NCBI RefSeq assembly: GCF_003340475.1
Contig: NZ_QBKA01000002.1
Span: 186,001 to 250,000 of the forward strand
DNA: 64,000 nucleotides
DNA from: Alteripontixanthobacter maritimus
GTDB taxonomy: Bacteria > Pseudomonadota > Alphaproteobacteria > Sphingomonadales > Sphingomonadaceae
Direction of reading: 5' to 3'
Made by a program: the position numbers and the translations under genes. Each line of letters opens with the position of its first letter. The first letter of the stretch is position 1. A model generated the notes under the pieces. That model made no database searches. It was not told the DNA's origin and saw only the letters and a program-made list of their open reading frames with translations. Shown piece by piece: positions 42,188-50,387 of the stretch.

Positions 42188-42277
42188 TGGCGGAGACGGA
42201 GGGATTCGAACCCTCGATAGGATTACTCCTATGGTTCCTTAGCAGGGAACTGGTTTCAGCCACTCACCCACGTCTCC
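42188..42277 (-). tRNA. tRNA-Ser (GCT)
   Basis: A 90-nt class II tRNA with encoded CCA. On the minus strand it reads GGAGACG at 5', anticodon stem GTTCC/GGAAC around CTGCTAA (anticodon GCT), a long variable arm (CATAGGAGTAATCCTATC) and the T-arm GGGTTCGAATCCC, closing with CGTCTCC, G and CCA. It marks the right edge of the accessory region. Confidence 0.97.
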
Positions 42278-42570
42278 GCATCACGGTGCCCCTTTTTCAA
42301 GCGCCGTCATCGCAGCCCGGTGGCAGGGTGCGATTGGCGGCGGGCTATAGCTATGCTGCGGCAGGGCGGCAAGTGACTTAAGCGGCGCATGGGAAGTCTT
42401 GCCATCCTAGCTGCCGCTTAACGCGCGGGCAGACTCGGTTCGCCGCAAAACCGATTCGGTTGGCCGCCGGTTCATGGACGCGACAGGCGCAAAGGATTCT
42501 GGTGGCATGTCACGTTTGCGCGCCGAGCGTGCGGGGATTACCGGACATTCGCCCAAACCTTGGAGGGATC

Positions 42571-43464
42571 ATGCGCCACACCTGGAAAACCATCTGCCGC
42601 TCTGCCGCCGCAATTCTCGGCCCGGCGGCGCTGCTGGCATCTCCGCCGGCGGTTCAGTCGGCGGTTGCGCAACCGGTCGAGACGACCGATCCCGACCAGT
42701 GGATCGACGCCGATCTTGCGGAAAATCCCGGTAACGGATCGCCCTATGGCGACGACACGCCGTCGGTACCGCCGCCTCCGCCCCCCGCTCCCCCCGAAAG
42801 TACCACCGTGCCTGCCGCGCAGCCGGAAGTCGGCGATTGGGATGCAGATGGTGCGGCGATGGCTGGGCAAGCTGCAGGGCAGAACGGTGTTCGCGTAGCG
42901 CCGGAATGGTCGGACCCCGTGCCGACGGATGCTTCCGAAGCAGCCACCGTAGCGGCTCGAGACCCGTCGGCTATACCGGGCGATACCTACAAGGAAGACG
43001 ATCTGATCGGCGCGGCGGAAGGCGTGTTCGGCAAGGGCGCGGAAGGCGTCGCGCGGATGATCCAGAAATTGCTGGCTGATCAAGGCGAACCTAATGGCTA
43101 TATCGTCGGCCGCGAGGCGGGCGGGGCGTTTTTCGTAGGCGCACGCTATGGCTCGGGCACGCTGTTCCACAAGGTGGAAGGGCAGATGCCCGTCTACTGG
43201 ACCGGACCGTCCATCGGGTTCGACGTGGGCGCGAATGCGGCCAACACCTTCGTGCTCGTCTACAATTTGTACGACACCGACGAGCTGTACGAACGCTTTC
43301 CTGCGGGCGAGGGGCAGGCCTATGCAATCGGCGGGCTGAACGCGAGTTACCTGCGTAAGGGCGATGTGGTGATGATCCCGATCCGCGTGGGCGCCGGGCT
43401 GCGGCTTGGGGTGAATGCGGGTTACATGAAGTTTTCGCGCAAGCAACGCTGGCTGCCGTTCTGA
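42571..43464 (+). CDS. DUF1134 protein, exported
   Basis: A 297-residue secreted or periplasmic protein. A signal peptide (WKTICRSAAAILGPAALLA) is followed by a disordered Pro-rich region (PSVPPPPPPAPPEST) and, from about residue 160, the DUF1134 domain: KGAEGVARMIQKLLADQGEP, NGYIVGREAGGAFFVGARYG and GPSIGFDVGANAANTFVLVY, ending GVNAGYMKFSRKQRWLPF. DUF1134 resembles lipid-binding SYLF/BON-linked folds; its role is unknown. The start at 42571 follows GGAGGGATC. The 290 bp between tRNA-Ser and this gene hold nothing else I recognise. Confidence 0.88.
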   Translation: MRHTWKTICRSAAAILGPAALLASPPAVQSAVAQPVETTDPDQWIDADLAENPGNGSPYGDDTPSVPPPPPPAPPESTTVPAAQPEVGDWDADGAAMAGQAAGQNGVRVAPEWSDPVPTDASEAATVAARDPSAIPGDTYKEDDLIGAAEGVFGKGAEGVARMIQKLLADQGEPNGYIVGREAGGAFFVGARYGSGTLFHKVEGQMPVYWTGPSIGFDVGANAANTFVLVYNLYDTDELYERFPAGEGQAYAIGGLNASYLRKGDVVMIPIRVGAGLRLGVNAGYMKFSRKQRWLPF

Positions 43465-43573
43465 CGGAAATACGAATGCGCGCGAAACCGGCGTGAGTGT
43501 AATTGGTTGAGTAAGGCTTTCGCGGCCGGTTTTTCCGGTTGCGGGCCTGCGGCTGTGCGCGCATGAGGCGGCC

Positions 43574-44749
43574 ATGCTCGAACAACTCAGCCCCCAATCG
43601 CCCGATGCGCTGCTGGCGCTTATCAAACTCTACGCCGACGACGATCGCAGCGATAAGATCGACCTTGGCGTCGGCGTGTACCGTACCGATGATGGCGATA
43701 CGCCGGTCTTTGCTGCCATCAAGAACGCCGAGCGGCGGCTGGTGGAGGAGCAGGACAGCAAATCCTATCTCGGCCCTGAAGGGGACATGGGGTTCGTCAA
43801 TTCGTTGATGCCGATCATCTTTGGCCGCGATCCGGCGGTTGGTGGACGCATCGAGGGGATGCAGACCCCCGGCGGCACCGGCGCGGTTCGACTGGCTGCG
43901 GCGCTCGCGCAGAAAGCCGGCGCGACGCGCATCCATATGGGCGTGCCGAGCTGGCCCAACCATGCGCAGATCTTCGCCGATCTGGGGATGGAAGTGGCCA
44001 GCTTCAGCCATGCTGCCGACGACGGAACGGCGGATCTGGACGCCGTGCTCTCTGCCATCAAGGGAGCGACCGCGCTGGATGCGGTGCTGCTGCATGGCTG
44101 CTGCCACAACCCGACCGGGATCGATTACACGCTCGAGCAGTGGGATGCGATTGCGGCTGCGTTGGCTGAAAGCGGCGCGCTGCCGATCATCGATACGGCT
44201 TACCAGGGGCTGGGGCAGGGGCTGGAAGAAGACGTGGAGGGTATGCGCCGGGTGCTGGCCGCCGTGCCGCAGGCACTGATCGCCTATAGCTGCGATAAGA
44301 ATTTCGGGATGTACCGCGACCGGGTGGGCGCGCTGTACGCGATGATGCGGACCCCGGACCGCATGGCCCCGGTGATGTCGAACCTGGCGGCGCTGGCGCG
44401 GGCAAGCTGGTCCATGCCGCCCGATCATGGCGCAGCGGCAGTCCGCATCATCCTGCGCGACGAGGTGTTGACACGCGAATGGCGCGCCGAACTCGATTCC
44501 ATGCGGGAGCGGCTGCGGCAGGTGCGCCGGGCGCTCGACAAGGCGGGTAAAGCCGGTTCGGTCGATCTGAAGCCGGTGGGGCGCGGTCATGGGATGTTCG
44601 CCATGCTGCCGGTGTCGAAGGAGCAGGTGCAGGCGCTGCGCGAAAAACACGGCGTGTACATGGCCGGATCGGGCCGCATCAACGTGGCCGGGCTGACGAT
44701 GAGCAATGTCGGCAAATTCGTGGGCGCGCTGGCGGACGTGACTGGCTGA
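43574..44749 (+). CDS. tyrB: Aromatic amino acid / aspartate aminotransferase
   Basis: A 391-residue class I PLP aminotransferase. Characteristic blocks are DLGVGVYRTDDGDTPVFAAI, SYLGPEGDMGF, HGCCHNPTGIDYTLEQW, and the PLP lysine in YSCDKNFGMYRDRVGAL. The arginine SGRINVAGL (usual motif SGRxNxAG) binds the substrate carboxylate. It is of the AspC/TyrB class, so it likely makes tyrosine, phenylalanine or aspartate; which is not resolved. No close partner genes. Confidence 0.88.
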   Translation: MLEQLSPQSPDALLALIKLYADDDRSDKIDLGVGVYRTDDGDTPVFAAIKNAERRLVEEQDSKSYLGPEGDMGFVNSLMPIIFGRDPAVGGRIEGMQTPGGTGAVRLAAALAQKAGATRIHMGVPSWPNHAQIFADLGMEVASFSHAADDGTADLDAVLSAIKGATALDAVLLHGCCHNPTGIDYTLEQWDAIAAALAESGALPIIDTAYQGLGQGLEEDVEGMRRVLAAVPQALIAYSCDKNFGMYRDRVGALYAMMRTPDRMAPVMSNLAALARASWSMPPDHGAAAVRIILRDEVLTREWRAELDSMRERLRQVRRALDKAGKAGSVDLKPVGRGHGMFAMLPVSKEQVQALREKHGVYMAGSGRINVAGLTMSNVGKFVGALADVTG

Positions 44750-44796
44750 GGTGCTTCGCCGTGTGTTGGGTTTCACGACCGTTCGCGTAGGTACTG

Positions 44797-45008
44797 AACT
44801 AGCTAAACCCTCCCGATGCCACGCCCCACGCATGGCAGAAACTCGCGGACCCTTCGCACCGGCGCAACCGGTAGGCCGTCTCCCGCATCATCCCGACTTT
44901 TCGCGCGGCCATGGCGATCGAGCCGGTTTGCCCCAGCCAGCCAATGAACTCCGCCTGTTTCAGCGGCGTCCAGCCATCTTTGCCTACGCGGGTGGGGACC
45001 GCTGGGAA
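44797..45008 (-). pseudogene. Remnant of a sphingomonad helix-turn-helix-type protein
   Basis: One minus-strand frame, ending at TAG 44797-44799, reads FPAVPTRVGKDGWTPLKQ, then EFIGWLGQTGSIAMAARKVG, MMRETAYRLRRCEGSASFCH and AWGVA. This matches from memory a family of sphingomonad proteins with the pattern DGWTPxKQ...TGSVxxAxxxVGMSxxxAYxLR. There is no start codon in frame upstream before a stop, and the end is cut after AWGVA, so it is a broken fragment. Neither strand of this 340-bp stretch holds another supported gene. Confidence 0.6.
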
Positions 45009-45088
45009 GTGCAGGATGCTGGCGCCGATTGGGTGAAGCAGATTTGGTGGCTGTAGGAATATGTCGGCTATTGGTCGGCTTGTGGACG

Positions 45089-45508
45089 TTATCTATCAAG
45101 CTTAAGGGCTGACGTGTCGCCGTCCCAAAACCGATAGAGTTTATCCCACCAGCGCCTCGTTTCCAACCCGAAATACGGCGTGAAATCCAATCCTGCTTTA
45201 CCTTTCGAGGCTTTCTTCGAGATTAGAATATTCTGGATACTTTCCAGTAGACCGATTGTGGCTGCTTCGCTGACGTAGGCATCCCCCTCGACGTGCCAAC
45301 GTTCTACAACATCAAACACCTTTGGAAGGTTTGAGATGCTTCCTGCTTGTTGCGTCTCGACAAGGTGATGAGCCAATTCGTCGAGAGCGAGATACAAAGG
45401 CAAGTCATCAGATTCATCTGACCACTCTGTAAGAAACTCCCGCCACTTTGGCAAAAAGGTTGGATCAGCCTCCAACAGCGGCGGGAACATGTTCTCACGA
45501 ACGAGCAT
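45089..45508 (-). CDS. Hypothetical protein, possibly DUF7674-like
   Basis: A 139-residue acidic helical protein beginning MLVRENMFPPLLEADPTFLP and containing DLPLYLALDELAHHLVE, KVFDVVERWHVEGDAYVSEA, ATIGLLESIQNILI and a terminal YFGLETRRWWDKLYRFWDG. This layout (repeated helices, then a GxETRxxWxxLxxFW end) recalls the DUF7674 family, which I cannot confirm without a search. Codon use and GC are lower than in the flanking ribE and tyrB genes, so it is probably acquired. The start could also be ATG 45490. Confidence 0.6.
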   Translation of the reverse strand: MLVRENMFPPLLEADPTFLPKWREFLTEWSDESDDLPLYLALDELAHHLVETQQAGSISNLPKVFDVVERWHVEGDAYVSEAATIGLLESIQNILISKKASKGKAGLDFTPYFGLETRRWWDKLYRFWDGDTSALKLDR

Positions 45509-45561
45509 CCAGCGGGATTAGCTCCCCCAGCAGATGTCCGCAATGGGGTTGCAAACGGACA

Positions 45562-46179
45562 CTACCCGCGCAGCGCTTGCATCCGTTTCAGGTACCGCGC
45601 CAGTACGTCGATTTCCAGGTTCACGCTGGCGCCTTCTGTCAGCTTGCCCAACGTCGTGACTTCGCCGGTGTGAGGGATGATGTTGAGGGCGAAGCGGACC
45701 TGGCCGTCGTCCTCGTCATGCACTTCGTTCACGGTCAGCGAGGCACCGTCGACCGTGATCGAGCCTTTTTCGGCCACGAATGGCGCGATGTCCTGCGGGG
45801 CGCGGATTTCCAGGCGGGTTGAGCCGCCTTCGTTGCGGGCGATCGCCACCCGGCCCACCGCATCGACATGGCCGGTGACCATGTGACCGCCGAGTTCGTC
45901 ACCCAGCTTGAGTGCCTGCTCCAGGTTCAGTGCGCGTCCTTGCGTCCATTGGTCCTTCGCCGTGCGCGCGACCGTTTCGCCGGATACATCCACTGCGAAC
46001 CATGCGTCGCCTGCCTCGCCGCCACGATCGACTACCGTCAGGCAGACGCCGGAACAGGCGATGGATGCGCCGATGGCCATACCGGCAGGGTCGAACGGAC
46101 AGCGGATCGTGCAGCGCATATCGCCGCGCTGCTCGACTTTCGAAATGGTGCCGATGGCGGTGATGATGCCGGTGAACAT
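45562..46179 (-). CDS. ribE: Riboflavin synthase alpha chain
   Basis: A 205-residue enzyme that dismutates two lumazine molecules to riboflavin. It shows the duplicated lumazine-binding barrels: MFTGIITAIGTISKVEQRGD starts the first, with SIACSGVCLTVVDRG, and the second has LGDELGGHMVTGHVDAVG and GSITVDGASLTVNEV. The start at 46179 follows AGGAC. It lies 13 bp after ribD on the same strand. The usual next genes (ribBA, ribH) are not present downstream, where the small acquired patch lies instead. Confidence 0.95.
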   Translation of the reverse strand: MFTGIITAIGTISKVEQRGDMRCTIRCPFDPAGMAIGASIACSGVCLTVVDRGGEAGDAWFAVDVSGETVARTAKDQWTQGRALNLEQALKLGDELGGHMVTGHVDAVGRVAIARNEGGSTRLEIRAPQDIAPFVAEKGSITVDGASLTVNEVHDEDDGQVRFALNIIPHTGEVTTLGKLTEGASVNLEIDVLARYLKRMQALRG

Positions 46180-46192
46180 GGGGCGGGTCCTG

Positions 46193-47146
46193 TCAGGTGT
46201 TGCGGGCGCGCGACGGCAGGGCAGGTGCGCGGGTGCGGTCATAGGCTTCGTAGCTGTCGGTGCCAAGTTGACGGCGCTCGGTCAGTAGCCATCGATCATG
46301 CGCATCCGCCAGCTGCGCCAGTCCGATATCGCCTACACCCATGCGCCCTTCGCCAATGACGATTGGCGCGCGGTATAGCTCGATACGGTCGACCAGATCG
46401 GCCTGCAGGAACGCCGCGGCCGTTTGCGCGCCGCCTTCGATATAAAGATACTGCACGTCTGCAAGGTTCCGGATCCCGTCCGGAGCAGCGATAGCAGTCA
46501 CTCCCTCGGGCGCTGCGCCGCGCGTCAGTACGAGCCTTTGCGGGCTGCGATCTTCCAGCCCCGGCAGTCGCACGTCGAGCGAAGGGCGATCGGTGCGCCA
46601 GGTTTCGCCGCCGACCAGGATCGCATCGGCCATGGCGCGGCGCGAATGGACGTGGGCGCGGGAAGATTGGCCGGTGATCCATTGGCTTTCACCCGACGCC
46701 ATGGCGATACACCCGTCGAGCGACATGGCCAGTTTCAGCGTGACGTGTGGTCGGCCTTGCTGCCGCTGGGTCAGGTAGCCTGCGAGGCTGGCGGAACAGG
46801 TGGAATTTCCGATATGCTCTGCCACGATGCCGGCTGCGGAGATGGCGGCGAGGCCCTGGCCTGCGGTACGCGGGTCCGGGTCGACGACGCCGGCAACCAC
46901 GCGCGCAAGCCGGGAGCTTGCGATGAGAGACGTGCATGACGGACCGCGCGAAGAGGTATGGGCGCATGGTTCCAAGGTCGCGTAAAGCGTGGCACCATCC
47001 GACCGGTCGCCCGCCGCATCCAGCGCCATCGCTTCTGCATGGGGGCGCCCGCCAGCCTGAGTCCAGCCGCGCGCAATGACGCGGCCATCGCGCACGATCA
47101 GCGCGCCGACTGCCGGGTTCGGGTGGCTCAAGGGTCGGGCACGCAT
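46193..47146 (-). CDS. ribD: Bifunctional deaminase/reductase RibD (start may be further upstream)
   Basis: The riboflavin enzyme with an N-terminal deaminase domain, zinc ligands in RPHAEAMAL and LEPCAHTSSRGPSC, and a C-terminal reductase with KLAMSLDGCIAMASGESQWIT. ATG 47146 (MRARPLSHPNPAVGAL) is the first ATG, but it omits the conserved first helix: the frame continues upstream with DAEWLATAARLA, which matches the normal RibD N-terminus. No ATG, GTG or TTG occurs there; a CTG at 47203 would supply a natural start and overlap the upstream gene's stop. It is followed by ribE. Confidence 0.9.
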   Translation of the reverse strand: MRARPLSHPNPAVGALIVRDGRVIARGWTQAGGRPHAEAMALDAAGDRSDGATLYATLEPCAHTSSRGPSCTSLIASSRLARVVAGVVDPDPRTAGQGLAAISAAGIVAEHIGNSTCSASLAGYLTQRQQGRPHVTLKLAMSLDGCIAMASGESQWITGQSSRAHVHSRRAMADAILVGGETWRTDRPSLDVRLPGLEDRSPQRLVLTRGAAPEGVTAIAAPDGIRNLADVQYLYIEGGAQTAAAFLQADLVDRIELYRAPIVIGEGRMGVGDIGLAQLADAHDRWLLTERRQLGTDSYEAYDRTRAPALPSRARNT

Positions 47147-47195
47147 CGCCAGACGCGCGGCGGTTGCCAGCCATTCCGCATCCCCGGGACCCGCG

Positions 47196-47681
47196 TTACT
47201 CAGGGGATGCGTCCGCCCCGGAAGGACGGTTCGCCGCGGCGGCGGCTTGCCCGGAAGCCCGCTCGCCCTCTTTTAATTCAGCGTCGAGTGCGCGGGCAGC
47301 GGCGGCCTCTTCCTCGGCCAGTTCGCGTTCGATCCGGTCGACATCCATCCCGCTCGCCCGGCCAAGGGCGCGGTAGAGATCCTTGCGGCGTTCGAGGCGG
47401 CGCTCCAGTTCCTGCGCCACCTTATCCTTGCGTAGCTGGTTGAGGCGGTTCGATTCGATGATTTCCGCATCGGTCCGGTCGGGGGCGAAGCTGGTGATAT
47501 AGGTCACGTCGGGCCGTACCGGCGGTCCTTTGACGCTTTCCGCAGCGACCAGCGCGACGATCCCGCATGTTACCGCGATGGACGCCAGCAGGATCGGAAT
47601 GCGATATGGCTGGGGCTGACGGAACACGTCCCAGAAATCGCGCAGGCCGGTTACCGGATTGAGGCGGCTGATCAGTCCCAT
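47196..47681 (-). CDS. Small inner membrane protein with coiled coil
   Basis: A 161-residue protein of unknown function with one membrane segment (IPILLASIAVTCGIVALVAA), a short periplasmic stretch (VTYITSFAPDRTDAEIIES) and a long charged coiled coil (DKVAQELERRLERRKDLYRA to ELAEEEAAAARALDAELKEG). It probably spans the membrane once with the coiled coil outside. It precedes ribD with overlap or near-overlap, suggesting co-transcription. Similar small proteins upstream of ribD occur in sphingomonads. Confidence 0.75.
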   Translation of the reverse strand: MGLISRLNPVTGLRDFWDVFRQPQPYRIPILLASIAVTCGIVALVAAESVKGPPVRPDVTYITSFAPDRTDAEIIESNRLNQLRKDKVAQELERRLERRKDLYRALGRASGMDVDRIERELAEEEAAAARALDAELKEGERASGQAAAAANRPSGADASPE

Positions 47682-47766
47682 CGACAGCCAAGATAGGGCG
47701 CGGCGCGGTCCGGCGCCAGAGGGATTATCGCGTGGCCGGTATCGCGCCGGGTCAGCCAGCAGTCTG

Positions 47767-48411
47767 TCAGTTGTAATCGACCGTAATCGGAACGCGTCCG
47801 CGCAACGTGCCGCCACCGGCGATCGCATCGGCGGTAAACAGCGTGCCGGTGAACTTGAACTCAAGCCTTCCATCGGCGTCCAGCAGCGGCAACGGGCCGA
47901 GACTGGTGGTGAAGTCGCGCAATTGGGCGGAGCCGCCGGCCGGATCGTTCATCGTCACGATTGTAGGAAAACCGACGCGAACAACGCTGCGAGGCTTGCC
48001 GGTAATTACGGCGCGCCCAGCAACGGCCATGCCGCCCAGATCGTCGAGATCGCCGAACACCATTTTCTCGCCGCTATCGAGATCGAACAGCACTCGTCCC
48101 TGACCGGTACCGATCATAACCAGCCGCCCGAAATCCAGTTCGCTTTCGATAGTCAGAAGCACCGGATCGCAGTTCTGTTGCTTCTTCAGGTGGCCATTTT
48201 TCTTGCCGTTCCCGTTTTCCGCGCCGGGGTTTGCCTCACAGCTTTTACCGTTGCCGTTGCCGTTGCCGTTGCCGTTGGCTCCGCCGCGATCGCCCGGATC
48301 GAGTTCGCAGAAGCTGCATTTGCCCTGAGCTGCCAGTTCGGCGGCGGGCAACGCGAGGCACAAGCCGGCCGCGGAAAGGCCGGTAATCAGGCGAGGAAAG
48401 CGCGACATCAT
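47767..48411 (-). CDS. DUF4402 secreted protein with Gly-Asn repeats
   Basis: A 214-residue exported protein. The signal peptide is MMSRFPRLITGLSAAGLCLALPAAELAA; the mature N-terminus has CSFCELDPGDRGG, then a GNGNGNGNGNG run and a Lys/Asn-rich stretch. The C-terminal domain is DUF4402: LDFGRLVMIGTGQGRVLFDL, SAQLRDFTTSLGP, and FKFTGTLFTADAIAGGGTLRG (quoted in part), ending PITVDYN. DUF4402 proteins are found on the surface of alphaproteobacteria and are pilus- or fimbria-like. The low-complexity segment is encoded by a DNA hexamer repeat. Confidence 0.85.
   Translation of the reverse strand: MMSRFPRLITGLSAAGLCLALPAAELAAQGKCSFCELDPGDRGGANGNGNGNGNGKSCEANPGAENGNGKKNGHLKKQQNCDPVLLTIESELDFGRLVMIGTGQGRVLFDLDSGEKMVFGDLDDLGGMAVAGRAVITGKPRSVVRVGFPTIVTMNDPAGGSAQLRDFTTSLGPLPLLDADGRLEFKFTGTLFTADAIAGGGTLRGRVPITVDYN
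48245..48276 (+). repeat. TTGCCG hexanucleotide repeat in the DUF4402 gene
   Basis: Four perfect TTGCCG units (48251-48274) flanked by imperfect copies (TTACCG and TTGGCT). On the coding strand they are CGGCAA, giving alternating Gly-Asn. Gain or loss of a unit would keep frame and change the length of the Gly-Asn linker, a route to in-frame variation. Confidence 0.8.
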
Positions 48412-48482
48412 GACTTGATTATCGCGGAATATAATTAATATTCCCTAAGGCCTATTACATAGTCGGGTGGGTGGGTCCGCCG

Positions 48483-49202
48483 TCAGCCGAAGCTGGAATA
48501 CAGGCTGCGTCCGTGCCGTGACAACCAGCTATCCGCCGCCGCCAGATCGCCTTCGAACAATGTCCCGAGCAGCGCGTGGAATTGCGGCGAGTGATCGAAA
48601 TGCACGAGATGCGCCACTTCATGCGCGACGACCGACCGGCGCACATGGTCGGCAGCCTGTATAAGCCGCCAGTTGATGCGGACCATGCCCTTGGCCGAAC
48701 AGCTGCCCCACCGCCGCTGTGCGCGGCTCAACCTGATTTCGGGGCAGGCAAGCCCCGCGCGGCCACAATAAAAGGCCAGATCGCCGCGCATCAGTTCGAG
48801 CGCCTGGCACTCCATCCAGCGCTGGGCGCGGGCGGCGATGTTCTCACGCGGTCCGCCAACCAGCAATTCGCCATCATCGACCACCGGACTGCGCGGCGCG
48901 TCTTGCTGCCAGGTCAGGATCAGCGGATCGCCACGAAACGACAATACGCTGCCATCATCTGCGCGCGCGGCTTGAGGAATCCTGGCAAGTTGACCGGCGA
49001 TCCATTGGGAGCGGGAGGCGGCAAAATCGACAGCATCCCCGGTGCGGCCCCAGCGCGGCATGGTAATTCGCGCTTCGCTGCCATCGGGCGCGAGGCGCAA
49101 AGTCATCCGCTTGGCCGTGGGGTGGCGTTTGATAGCCAGCGGCACGGTTCGCCCGGCAATATCGAGCGAGGGTTCGGGATTGCCGCGCAGCCAGTCGATC
49201 AC
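48483..49202 (-). CDS. YgjP-type zinc metallopeptidase (DUF45/SprT-like)
   Basis: A 239-residue protein with the zinc-binding HExxH as VVAHEVAHLVHFDHSPQFHALL, which also contains the third ligand histidine. IRLSRAQRRWGSCSAKGMVRINWRL is the signature block (R-x-x-W-G-x-C) of the YgjP/DUF45 family. The substrate is unknown. It starts at GTG 49202, which overlaps the stop of the YcgN-type gene (GTGA), so they are translationally coupled. Confidence 0.88.
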   Translation of the reverse strand: MIDWLRGNPEPSLDIAGRTVPLAIKRHPTAKRMTLRLAPDGSEARITMPRWGRTGDAVDFAASRSQWIAGQLARIPQAARADDGSVLSFRGDPLILTWQQDAPRSPVVDDGELLVGGPRENIAARAQRWMECQALELMRGDLAFYCGRAGLACPEIRLSRAQRRWGSCSAKGMVRINWRLIQAADHVRRSVVAHEVAHLVHFDHSPQFHALLGTLFEGDLAAADSWLSRHGRSLYSSFG

Positions 49203-49669
49203 GGCGCATCATCGCTTTCTTCCGTTGGCGCGCCGTCGTCATAGCGCCAGTCGACCACATGATGTTCGAGCGGTCCGGCATCTACTTCGCTGACCACCCG
49301 CCCGGCGACGGACACGCCCGCCAGACGTACCCCTTCGAAATCGCCGCTGATCAAATGATGCCAGTCATATAGCGGTTTGCCATCGGCGCGCAGGCGATAG
49401 GCGCACGTGGCGGGAAGCCATGTCGCCCGCTCCAGCGTGCGCGGGGTCAGGCGCAGGCAATCGGGCACGAAAGCCTTGCGGTGGCGATAATCGCTACACC
49501 GCGCGGTGCCGGTGTCGAGCAGCTTGCATGCCACATTCGTATGCTCGATCTCTCCAGTATCGGCATCTTCCATCTTGTGCAGGCAGCATTGGCCGCAACC
49601 GTCGCACAGCGCTTCCCATTCGGCCCGGCCAAGCTGATTGAGCGGCAATTCCCAGAAACGGTCTCTCAC
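49199..49669 (-). CDS. YcgN-type cysteine cluster protein
   Basis: A 156-residue protein with the YcgN/zinc-iron-chelating-domain pattern: LCDGCGQCCLHKME, NVACKLLDTGTARCSDY, and DCLRLTPRTLERATWLPATC. The cysteines likely coordinate a metal. The role is unknown; YcgN proteins are often near peptidase or cell-wall genes. It overlaps the metallopeptidase and follows the SCO gene closely on the same strand. Confidence 0.88.
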   Translation of the reverse strand: MRDRFWELPLNQLGRAEWEALCDGCGQCCLHKMEDADTGEIEHTNVACKLLDTGTARCSDYRHRKAFVPDCLRLTPRTLERATWLPATCAYRLRADGKPLYDWHHLISGDFEGVRLAGVSVAGRVVSEVDAGPLEHHVVDWRYDDGAPTEESDDAP

Positions 49670-49678
49670 CTCACGCCC

Positions 49679-50317
49679 TCATTCCACCCAGCGAAGCAGA
49701 TCGCGAGTGATCGCTTCATGCGTCATGTCGCCCGAAAACGCGACAAGCGGCGCGCCGTCCGGCCCCATCAGATAGGCGAGGTTGGTATGGTTCATCAGAT
49801 ACTGCCCTCCATCCAGTTCCTCGCCGCGAGCGTAGCTGGCAGCATAGGATTTGGTGACGGCGGTAATCTGATCTTCGGTACCTGTCAGTCCGATCATGTC
49901 GGGGGAGAAGGCGTCGGTGAATTCGGTCAGCACTGCGGGGGTGTCGCGCGCGGGATCGATGGTGATGAACAGCGGCACGATTTTTGCCGCCAGGTCAGGC
50001 TGTTCGGCTTTGAGCGCGGCCAGCGCGCGGGCAATCTTCTGCGTGTCCACCGGGCAGACATCGGGGCAGTAGGTATAACCGAAATAGACGATCCGGTATT
50101 TGCCATCCCAATCGCTCCAGCGCACCGTCTCGCCGGTTTCGCTGGTCAGTTCGAACGGTCCGCCCACGGCTGCGCCTTCCAGCCGGACGCCTTCTGTTTC
50201 CGCGCGGTCGGGCGTGGGACCGCAGGCGGCCAGCGCGAGCGCGGCAAGCGATACCAGCATGGCGTTGAATGCGGCGGTGGTCTGGTTAAATATGCTACCC
50301 ATGGCGCAGAGGTTCAT
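49679..50317 (-). CDS. SCO1/SenC-family copper chaperone for cytochrome oxidase
   Basis: A 212-residue lipoprotein (lipobox LALAACG) with a thioredoxin fold. The Cu-binding CxxxC is in GYTYCPDVCPVDTQK and the third ligand histidine in YLMNHTNLAYLMGPDG. SCO proteins insert the CuA centre of cytochrome c oxidase. Start 50317 has only weak ribosome-site support; ATG 50302 (MGSIFNQ) is an alternative. It lies outside the copper island and is likely a core gene. Confidence 0.9.
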   Translation of the reverse strand: MNLCAMGSIFNQTTAAFNAMLVSLAALALAACGPTPDRAETEGVRLEGAAVGGPFELTSETGETVRWSDWDGKYRIVYFGYTYCPDVCPVDTQKIARALAALKAEQPDLAAKIVPLFITIDPARDTPAVLTEFTDAFSPDMIGLTGTEDQITAVTKSYAASYARGEELDGGQYLMNHTNLAYLMGPDGAPLVAFSGDMTHEAITRDLLRWVE

Positions 50318-50387
50318 GCTCTGCTAACTGCGTTGGAACAAGGGTCTTCGTCAGCCCCTCGACAATTTTTAGCCGGAGAATTCCAGT

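Noticed and set aside
30790-42277. Island as a prophage or integrative conjugative element
   Set aside because: No phage structural, replication, conjugation or relaxase genes are present, only recombinases and cargo.
44751-45056. 101-codon plus-strand frame after tyrB
   Set aside because: Sits opposite the recognisable HTH remnant and has no domain.
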